Source: Pempheris klunzingeri
Lineage: Eukaryota > Chordata > Actinopteri > Acropomatiformes > Pempheridae
Assembly (NCBI RefSeq): GCF_042242105.1
Contig: NC_092035.1
Span: forward strand, 6,220,977 to 6,284,976
Reading direction: 5' to 3'
DNA length: 64,000 bases
Shown here: positions 55,899 to 64,000 of the stretch, in pieces
Position numbering within the stretch: the stretch's first letter is position 1
Layout: each line of letters starts with the position of its first letter
Translations under genes and position numbers: made by a program
Notes under the pieces: generated by a model
Database searches by the model: none
The model's input: the letters and a program-made list of their open reading frames with translations, nothing else
Told to the model about the DNA's origin: nothing

Positions 55899-58458
55899 TC
55901 AGACAGTTTCGGGGGTACTTAAGGGAGCTTGTGTTTTCTCTATGACCTTCGCAGCAATGGTCTTCACAGCAATCAGAGCTTCATTGCAGGCTTTGGAAAT
56001 GTGAGATGGTGGTAGGAGGAAGCCATACTGCCCGCGGTCCTGGAGCTCAAATGTGAAGGAGTATTTGATGCCAAGGTTGTACGCCCAGTCATCAGAACCA
56101 CCAGGAGCCAAGTCTGGAGTGCAGACAGACAGGCTTTGTGAGTGTCACTCATTTTAAAAAGAAATACTTGAACAAGAAGTCATACTTACATATTGTCTTT
56201 GCTCCTGCACCATATTTGTAGGTGTTCCTGTAATATCTTTTGATTTTCTGGGCAGCTTCTTGGACCATCTCAAGCTTTGAAAAACAGAAAAAGAACAATT
56301 AAGGGTCTCGAATGACAGGCTATGATGAGTTGAGTGGAAAATGTGGTGTACTGCAACAATCATCCTGTAGAATAAAGTCTCCAGATACTCTGGAGCTGAT
56401 TGCTTGAATGGGGAAGCGCTTAACTCGAGTGTCTGATTGATCAGTCAGTGACCGAAACACTCACCAGGTCTTTGTGGTTCTCTGCTTCCTCTAAGGAGCA
56501 GGAGAACGGGAAGAGCAGCATCTGAGAGTAGGAGTGGATGCTGAGGTAGAGCTGGACTGAGTCCTTGTGACTGCGCAGGAAGTTGGCCACGGCCCCGGAT
56601 TCTGGTTCCGACTCAGGGAAAGCACCGCAGTAGATCTCAGTGCAGGGCTCATTTGAGGCCCCTTGGGCTGGAAGAAACAGTTTTACTCCAGCTTATAGAT
56701 GATACTGATCATATCATATCATATCTGGTCAGTTAATACACAGATTCATCAGGAAGGAATCAAAAGGGGACAAAAATCAGAGTGACTACAGTCCTGTCTT
56801 AGACGATAAAAGCTATCAGGAGGGGACTGTGATGTGAGAGGAAGACTTACTGCAAAAGTTGGCATCAAAGTTTCTGTTGAGGTCGACGCCGATGCAGTTG
56901 CTGCTCTTGGCGACAGAACGGTTCTTCCTCCACATCCTATTCTGAGGCAAAAAAAAAAAAAAAAAAATCAGGAACAGATCAGAAATCCAGTTTAGATTGC
57001 TTCCTTCATAGCTGTTCGGCATTCTTACTGTCGTCCAAGTGTACTGGTATCCATCAGGGTTCATAACAGGCAGGACGTAGACATCCATGTTGTCCAGGAT
57101 GTTTGTAATTTCGTGGTTTTGCGTGTAAAATGACAAAGACTGGGGGAGAAAAGGGAGACACCGACTTTATCGTTAGACCACAGTGAATCTGAGCAAACAA
57201 AAAATGTGAACACAGACATTTCCACCCAACTGATACTCGATTAAATGTACTCACGTATTGTACAAACCATAAGCAGAAAGCAGGAGAGATCCACTCTCTG
57301 GCATGGATCCCACAGTCGATCCACATTGCTTTCTTATTCGGCCTGTTGTTGAGAGACAGCTGAGAAAGGTGGATATCATAGACTGCAGTTAGAGAAAAAT
57401 TCTTTTACATAATCAACAAGCATCTTTATCACCACTGCAGCTTATTAGGCGATGGAGGAGTGCACCTTCAGAACGTAGAGTGGTCGCTTCTCATACGAGG
57501 AGCCAATGAGGATGAGTTTGACCGTGCTGGGGTTGTCCTGCTGGGTCCTGTTTATCCAATAATAGATCTACAATGGAGACCGTGCGTTTGAGTGTTCATT
57601 GTATCATGAGCATTAAGTACAGTACAGTAGGTTAAGATAAAAAGCTAACATCCTCCAGGCTGTGATATCTCTCGTAGAAAGATGAGCTGCTTCGAGGGTC
57701 AGTGGAGTCGTTCCTCGTCTGCATTTCAATCAGCTCGTTAGTGTTGGCCAGCATCACCCTAAAATAAAGTCAAAATACAATATGATAGAATGCTTTGTAA
57801 GTAATATATGTGTGTTTCCGGACAAGCAGCATACTCATATGTTATGGCGTGCTTCTGCAGAAGATCCTTGACAGTGTCTGAGCTGTTTGCAGGAACAAAC
57901 AGGTGGACCTGAGTTTCTTCTTTGATGTGATGATGTGAAACAGGCTGCCACAAAGCTGTCTGGGAGAAAATAAGTCACATAATGACTTGGAAATTTAGCA
58001 CAATTTACTGGTACCAAAGTAGCTGATTCCTACCTCATATTGAGTGGACACATTTTTCAAGATGTCCACTTGTTGTTGTGTTTTCGGGGTGATTGATAGA
58101 ACTTGATCTCTGAGTAAAAAGAAAACAAGACATTAAGTAAAATAGACTGTCCTCCATTAACTCTGCTGTGTTAATAAGTTCTATATTATTGGCAGTTTTT
58201 ACATTATTAATAAATTCATCAGATGACAGAGTTCACATGTGTGTTCAGGTACCAACAGCATACATGCTCTAAAGGTATGTGCTTGCACAAGTGTGTCATA
58301 ACATGTTTTCTATGTGGAAAGCCGCCATTTCCCATAAACAAATAAATACATTCCCTTGAAAATGTTACTAAATCAACTCACTGTGTCTCTAAGCAGCGTC
58401 CCGTCTGCAGGATGGTGTCCAGATTCATTAAAACAAACAAAATCAAGAGGGTCCTCAT
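55899..58458 (-). CDS. cpb2: Carboxypeptidase B2 (TAFI, plasma carboxypeptidase U)
   Basis: Eleven exons, all phases close, 432 aa (human 423): 58382-58458, 58034-58109, 57835-57959, 57650-57758, 57466-57567, 57255-57359, 57029-57139, 56851-56941, 56465-56667, 56190-56274, 55899-56113. It has a hydrophobic signal peptide, then a propeptide with YETALWQPV (human CPB2 has YEIVLWQPV). The likely activation site is Arg115 in DPR-SSSS. The M14 zinc ligands are H182, E185 (GIHAREW) and H310 (SIHSYSQ); N257-R258 bind substrate; Tyr362 and Glu384 are the usual catalytic pair. Asp369 in GGSDDW sets preference for C-terminal Lys/Arg. TAFI is a liver-made plasma zymogen that removes C-terminal lysines from fibrin and slows fibrinolysis. 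Several N-x-S/T sites are present. cpb1 is less likely because of the propeptide match. Confidence 0.9.
56947..56967. repeat. Poly(A) run in cpb2 intron
   Basis: About 20 consecutive A on the plus strand (T on the coding strand), a few bases upstream of the exon 8 acceptor. It serves as a homopolymeric pyrimidine tract for that splice site. Confidence 0.85.
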
Positions 58459-58841
58459 GATGTCAAGGATCCGGGCTGGAAATGACAGAGGTTTGTTTAA
58501 AACATGGGGATAGGGAGGCAATATTGATTAAAACGGTGTTTGTTTAGAAGTTAAACATTACATTTTTGTAAGACTAGGGCATAGATCAGCCTCCGTGGCT
58601 GAGAGAGAGAAGTTAAGTAGTACGCTGGGGCTATTTTTCCAGCTATTTCAGTCAAAATATTTGTCTGATTCACACTAAATGTCCAGATTATTGCAAACTT
58701 TGCATTGTGACTGGTGATTGAAGCTGGAGATGCCGGTGCAGTTATACATCCCCTCCTGTAGGGGGCGCTGGATAAAAGCACCGTTTAAACACAGAGGAGG
58801 AAACTTGAGAGGTGATGTGTTGTTGAATTTCACTTGGCAAG
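58459..58841. promoter_or_regulatory. cpb2-alg11 divergent promoter region
   Basis: Only 383 bp separate the two start codons, which point away from each other. The region must hold 5' UTR and promoter elements of both a secreted plasma protein gene and a housekeeping glycosylation gene, unless a non-coding first exon of either lies elsewhere. No clear TATA box is seen for alg11. A CCTGTAGGGGGCGCTGG motif lies at about 58755-58771. Confidence 0.55.
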
Positions 58842-61607
58842 ATGTCGGGCCACGACCAACTGGTCCTCTGTTTGTGTGAATTAACAAGGTAGGATTCATT
58901 AGGGCTTTAAACAAAACGCTAAATGTCAGTTTTGAAAGCGTGGCCTGCTTGTTTCATATCACTGTATATTAGCTGCTGCTCTGCTTGTAGCCTTAAACAG
59001 CCACAACGTTACTACTGTTGCTGATATTTCAGGTTATTTGGATAGCAAACGTTAAGCTAAGCTGTCTGGCTGTTGTCTCCAGATAAATACATTGTTCATG
59101 TGTTTCCTGTTTCTTTAACGATGCTATTATTAATGCTATGGAGGTCAAACTTCTTATTAAATGATCCACATGTACGCAGCACTTCCTTACAAGTTCGTCT
59201 CACAGTTCAGTCCGTAGTGTGTAATGTACGTGTATAACTGTATATTATATTATACGTGTATTATTAACTGTGGTTAAGCAGCACTTTGTTACACTACATG
59301 TTAAGCTGTGATGCTTTAAGTCTTTTTTTTAAACATGCACGATGAGGTCACTGTTTTTTCAGCATAAGAGTCTTCCTAAGCACATGTTGTTATATATTAT
59401 TGTTAGTAGTAGTGGTATTATTTGTATTATTATTATTATTATATAATACAGCTCCTCACTCTGAGTGTACATGTTGTTATATGTTATTGTTGGTGGTAGT
59501 AGTATTATTAGTATTATATAATACATCTCACTCTGAGTTTACATGTTGTTATATGTTATTATTAGTCGTAGTGGTATTATTTGTATCATTATTATTATTA
59601 TCATTATTATTACTTTCGTGTTTGAAGTTTATTCTTATTCTTTTGGAGCTGTGTGTAACAAAAAAACAATTTCCCCCTGGGGATTATTAAAGTAATTCTG
59701 ATTTAATATACATTTCTGCCTTAAAAGCTCTCCAACATTTATTTTGAAAAGCGCTTACCTGTCAACGTGCTGTCACCCATAATTCCCAGCGTTGCGTCTG
59801 TGTTTCAGGTTGCTGTGGAAGTTGCTGCTGCCGCTGCTGTTTCTGTGTGTGCTGCTGGTGGCGGTCCTGGTCCTGCTGGTGCTGGCAGTGCGTCTCTGGC
59901 TCCAGAGCAGCAGGAACGCTCGGCGGGCGAGGGACGGCCGCCCCACGGTGGCCTTCTTCCACCCCTACTGCAATGCTGGTGGTGGAGGGGAGAGGGTGCT
60001 CTGGTGTGCCATCAGGGCACTACAGAACAGGTGAGGGTTTGAATTGATTCTGATGGGTTTGCAAATATAAAGAGTAGAACTATATGGAAGAGAAATAGTG
60101 TATATAGAGGGGATGTATACCTCCTGTTAGTGTGAGATCTAACATACCCTTCATCTGAGCAGGTACGCAGACATCAACTTTGTGGTTTACACTGGGGACC
60201 TGGGTGTGACGGGCCAGCAGATTCTGGATGGGGCCCGGCGTCGTTTCAACATCGTGCTCCCCCGTCCGATTCAGTTTGTGTTCCTGAGGCACCGGCTGCT
60301 CGTGGAGCCAGGCCTGTTTCCTCACTTCACCCTGCTGGGACAGAGCGTGGGCTCCATCTTCCTGGGATGGGAGGCGCTGACGGAGTTCGTCCCCGACCTT
60401 TACGTCGATTCCATGGGCTACGCCTTCACTCTGCCCCTGTTTCGCTACTTGGGGGGCTGCAGCGTGGGGAGTTACGTTCACTACCCGACCATCAGCACTG
60501 ACATGCTGTCTGTAGTGAGAGAGAGGAACCCCAGGTGTGTCTCAACACATCATCCAGAGTGTGTCTCTAATGTTATATGTGCTGTTTTCTTCATTTTTCA
60601 AGTTAAAGAGAGAATACTGTCAAAAAGGCCTTATTGAATTGCAACACCTGCTGCTTGCTGTGTTGTCATAGGTTCAACAATCCAGACTACGTATCCAACA
60701 GTCTATTCCTGAGTGCCTTCAAGATGGTCTACTACTGCCTGTTCGCCCTGCTCTACGGCTTGGCCGGCTCCTGCAGCGACCTCATCATGGTCAACTCATC
60801 CTGGACCCTCGATCATATCCTGTCACTGTGGCGCGCTCCCAACCGCACCAGCGTGGTCTACCCACCCTGCGACGTCAGCGCATTCCTGGACATCCCGCTG
60901 GAGGACGACGGGGACAGGAAGCGCCACTCGATTGTTTCTATTGGGCAGTTCAGGCCGGAGAAAGACCACCGGCTGCAGATCAGAGCGTTCAAGAAGGTGC
61001 TGGACAGGAGGAGGGAGGGGGCGGGGGGCAGGGAGGCACTGAGGCTGGTTCTGATCGGTGGATGCAGGAACCAGGAAGACGAGGACAGGGTGCTCATGTT
61101 GAGGGGAATGTGCCAGGAGCTGGGTGTGGCCGACCGGGTGGAGTTTAAACTGAACGTATCCTTTGAGGAGCTGAAGAGAGAGATGGGGGAAGCCACCATT
61201 GGACTGCATACCATGTGGAACGAACACTTTGGAATAGGTAACAACTCAACCTGAGGTTACGTTTAGATTCTCATAATAAAAATAGACTTTCTTGAATGTT
61301 AATGTCTTCTGTTTCTCCTGTAGGCGTCGTGGAGTGTATGGCAGCAGGGAAGGTCATTCTGGCGCACAAGTCCGGCGGCCCCAAGCTGGACATCGTGGTA
61401 CCTTTTGAGGGAGGCCAGACAGGCTTCCTGGCCGACGACGAGGACGGTTACGCCGAGGCGATGGAGAGGATCCTCGCTCTGCCGCCCGCCAGCCGGCTGC
61501 AGATCAGACGCAACGCACGTCAGTCCGTGGCTCGCTTCTCAGACCAGGAGTTTGAGGCGTGCTTCCTTGCTGCTATGGAGCCTCTGATGGGAACAATAGA
61601 ACGATGA
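58842..61607 (+). CDS. alg11: ALG11 GDP-Man:Man3GlcNAc2-PP-dolichol alpha-1,2-mannosyltransferase
   Basis: Five exons, 496 aa (human 492): 58842-58888, 59809-60030, 60163-60534, 60672-61237, 61324-61607. The start ATG in exon 1 gives a short cytoplasmic/lumenal lead, then a leucine-rich membrane anchor (about residues 21-47). Glycosyltransferase family 4 signatures follow: [18 protein letters not shown] (65-82), [64 protein letters not shown] and the EX7E pair in [15 protein letters not shown] (E398 and E406). ALG11 adds the fourth and fifth mannoses to the dolichol-linked oligosaccharide on the cytosolic face of the ER. Exon 4 is rich in charged residues near EGAGGRE, a fish-type loop. Intron 1 carries a minisatellite. 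Confidence 0.95.
59383..59610 (+). repeat. AT-rich minisatellite in alg11 intron 1
   Basis: About three imperfect copies of a unit of 65-80 bp beginning ACATGTTGTTATATGTTATT, continuing with GTAGTAGTATTATT and ending in CTCACTCTGAGT. A 96-codon frame through it is only the repeat. Confidence 0.8.
59630..59705 (+). mobile_element. LINE 3'-end scrap
   Basis: AATTTCCCCCTGGGGATTATTAAAGTAATTCTGATT resembles the 3' terminus of fish CR1/L2/Rex-like LINEs (compare AATTTCCCCATTGTGGGATAAA at 45980). It is too short to classify. Confidence 0.45.
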
Positions 61608-62097
61608 GAAGAGGACTCGCGCTTTGTGTGTGCGCGCTTGTGTGTACAGTTAACTCGAGCACCTTTACTTTGATGCACTTGGGGCTGCATTCGCACCACA
61701 GGACTGGTCAAATCTGATTCTAACTGATGGCAAGATGACTCACGTGCTCACATGTCCCTTATTATCTAATATTACATTTGCCTCGTATGTTTAGATTGAA
61801 TCCAGCGGCTGAAAACTGTAGATGTGTTAGTGGTTTTTGTAAATATTCCATGAAATGACAGTTCAAGCTTTTATTGTGTTTTTACAGGATGCATTCCTTT
61901 GTTAATATTCAAGTGATTAAAAAGATGTGTATATAATATGGAAGGAATGGCTGAAAGGGGGGGAAATGAGTAGAATAATGTGCTGGAAAACATAACGGGA
62001 CTAAAGATGCTGAACAGAAACCTATTTATTGTTTACAAGAACTAGAATTCTCTACCTGCCCAAACTGTGAAGTATTTTTGATATTGATGATGAATGT

Positions 62098-62103
62098 AAT
62101 AAA
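62098..62103 (+). terminator. Candidate alg11 poly(A) signal
   Basis: AATAAA about 490 bp after the alg11 stop codon, in AT-rich sequence. Confidence 0.5.
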
Positions 62104-62516
62104 GATATAATGGGAGTAAGGAGCTGTTGCAGTGGTGTACAATACTTCCAAGTAAACTAATGCACTGTAAAAAAGAGATCATCAGAGCTGGGACAAAGAC
62201 CACCTTTGCTTCGTGGAAGAGCATTTCTCCGAATGTTATTGCTGCACCAAAGTCAGCTTCCATAAACTGCTACATTCTGTTGAAAAAAAAAATAGAGAAA
62301 TGTTATCGGAGTAAAAGTCCAAAACCCAAAGATATAAAATGTAAACCTGCTCATTTAATCCAGTGCGTCATCCTGGGATCAATAGTGCTGAACAAAGGTT
62401 AACCGCTATTGCATGGAGGAAGCTGGACAGGCAGCAGAGGAGGGTGTTTTTTTTCTTTTTAGGGGTTATGGAGGGTAAGAGGCGGTGCGTGGGGGTGTCA
62501 GGACGAAAGGTGGATG

Positions 62517-62524
62517 TATTTAAG
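62517..62524 (+). promoter_or_regulatory. TATA-like box of spp2
   Basis: TATTTAAG lies 47 bp before the spp2 start codon. With initiation about 25-30 bp downstream, the 5' UTR would be about 20 bp. Inference from position only. Confidence 0.4.
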
Positions 62525-62570
62525 GAGGCAGAGGAAGGACTGGGGCACTTTGGTTTTGGTGCTAGTCAAT

Positions 62571-64000
62571 ATGAGGTCATACGTGCTCCTCTTGGCCCTG
62601 CTGCTGTGTCTGGGATGCACAGGTGAGTGCTTCTCTGCACTGTTCGCAAGTAGATACAGTAACCGTCCCCGGCTTTCCTCACATCTTTCTCCTCGCAGGA
62701 GTCCCACTGTTCAACTCTGAGCTGGAGGCTATGGCAAACAGGGGGCTTGAAGCATCTCTGGCACAGGTCAACTCGGTGTATGCCGCCAGCCATCTGTACC
62801 GGGTGACTCGAGGCTCTGTCACAAGGGTGAGTCCGTCTGCACACACTCCATAAACATAAACAGCACTGCGTCTTATTTGTGGATTATGACATATATAACC
62901 TGCACCAGGTTATTCCTGTGGGCCTGAACACCGTTGACCTGATGATGATATTTGGCATCAAAGAAACGGAGTGTGCAAAGTCCTCCGGAAGAGACTCCCA
63001 GACGTGTGCCTTCAGACCTGGCTTCTTTGTGGTGAGACATTTAATGTCATCGGGGATGAAAAAATAACCAGAATCAAATCTTCTGATGGTTTGTTTGGTT
63101 CTCTGTATGCAATCATACAGAGAATATAAAAGCAAAAAGAAAAAAACTGAGGAAATTGTATGTAAAATAGTGTAATAATCCTGTAATCTCATCTCCAAAA
63201 GAATTCCCTCACTGAGGACAAATAAAATAACTTGCTGACTTGTAGACTGCTGTACTGTACAGTCAGTTCTGGGGAGGACATATGCTGACAGAACGATGCA
63301 GCCCACTGTTTGCATTGGCATGAATTTACTAGGACAGAGTGTGTCTGCTCTGCCATGATGCCACAGGGCAGCGACCTGCGATCATAACACAACTAAAACA
63401 GCTGGAACAAATCCTTCTTTATATATTTATGTTACTCACAACCCCCCCTCCTCCTCCCTTCAGCCATCTTTCTCCTGCTCCAGTCGGGTTCGCATGTCGG
63501 CCGCCTCCACCCAGGTGGTGTCTCTCAGATGCGGCAACGACGGGAGCTCCAGCTCAGAGTCCAGTGAGGAGGTGAGGACGCGGGGGGGGAATGGTGGGGG
63601 CAGAATGACAGTGCTGTCATTATTTGTTGTTTTCTAATTTCCCAAGCTCATTTTCTGTTATGGGTCACTGTAAAAAAAAAAAAAAAAAAGAAGCTAGCTT
63701 TCATAGGCTGAATAAAAATGTAAAATTAGATCATTTCAAGTTCAGCAAGAATATAATGAATGTCCTGAAGTATGAAGTGCATGTGAATGATGCAAAGACT
63801 TTGATTCCACAGATGTTTTCAACAGGGAGACACCAGTTCAATATCCCGTACAGAGGTAAACACATAACTAGTGATGGTCCATACAGTACAGTCAGTGACA
63901 CTTTGAATAAAAATGATGCTAAAAATGATAATTACCACCAATGATCTCTTTCAAAACAGCCCCAGCTCATTCTGCACCTCCTCCTCCTCCTCCACCTCCT
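62571..64000 (+). CDS. spp2: Secreted phosphoprotein 24 (SPP2), partial
   Basis: Six exons visible: 62571-62622, 62699-62826, 62909-63031, 63464-63571, 63813-63855, and 63960 to the window edge. They encode 164 residues; the 3' end is off the window. The protein has a signal peptide (MRSYVLLLALLLCLGCTG), then a cystatin-like domain with VPLFNSELEAMA, ASLAQVNS, ETECAKSSGRDSQTCAF and two more cysteines (SFSCSS, LRCGND). This spacing matches the two disulfides of mammalian SPP24. An acidic serine cluster SSSSESSEE (about 128-137) is the expected Fam20C-type phosphorylation patch. SPP24 is made by liver and bone, binds BMP2/TGF-beta and travels with fetuin in plasma. The last visible exon reads HSA followed by at least eight prolines, not expected from mammalian SPP24. 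Confidence 0.82.

Larger units (their letters stand above)
61608..62570. other. alg11 3' UTR and spp2 upstream region
   Basis: No coding exon is supported. The alg11 3' UTR probably ends soon after the AATAAA at 62098-62103. The last 60 bp before spp2 hold its putative core promoter. The rest is unremarkable. Confidence 0.5.

Noticed and set aside
59400-59690. Leucine/valine-rich 96-codon frame
   Set aside because: Produced by the AT-rich minisatellite in alg11 intron 1; no start context or homology.

Overview
This window looks like a teleost fish chromosome. The genes have many short exons with GT-AG introns, the protein families are vertebrate, and the repeats are fish-type (Tc1 remnants, L2/CR1/Rex-like LINEs, tRNA-derived SINEs, small inverted-repeat elements, long CA/GT microsatellites). 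No species is claimed. All gene names come from recalled protein sequence, not from a search.

Layout. 1-10637 (+): the 3' two thirds of a plakophilin-4/delta-catenin type armadillo gene (called pkp4), ending in the PDZ ligand DSWV. 14150-25705 (-): a complete 25-exon kinesin-1 heavy chain gene (kif5c), tail to tail with pkp4. 25706-27220: GC-rich kif5c upstream region and a dispersed fish repeat. 27221-54879: a 27.7-kb imperfect palindrome. 55899-58458 (-): complete cpb2 (TAFI, carboxypeptidase B2/U). 58842-61607 (+): complete alg11, head to head with cpb2 across 383 bp. 62571 to the window end (+): spp2 (secreted phosphoprotein 24), cut by the window edge.

The palindrome is the unusual part. 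Its outer arms (27221-36303 and 45518-54879) differ by roughly 1-2% in the stretches I compared by eye, plus indels. The 9.2-kb centre is an older, more rearranged inverted pair. Four related units (U1-U4) point inward from both sides. Between them lie mirrored connectors holding a Tc1 remnant, LINE fragments and two exon-like segments. Joined at a clean donor and acceptor, these two segments read as part of IkappaB-zeta (nfkbiz): a pre-ankyrin segment running into DGDT, then FVHRAVAQGRRAL and WGRSPL.VCAEKGH. A third copy of the first exon lies in the centre, and another version of the second exon lies just outside the right arm. I read the locus as a decayed nfkbiz-like duplication that was duplicated in tandem, inverted, and invaded by transposons.

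The flanking genes are ordinary cellular genes: desmosome/adherens junction (pkp4), axonal transport (kif5c), fibrinolysis control (cpb2), N-glycan assembly (alg11) and a bone/liver cystatin-like protein (spp2). Nothing suggests that they act together.
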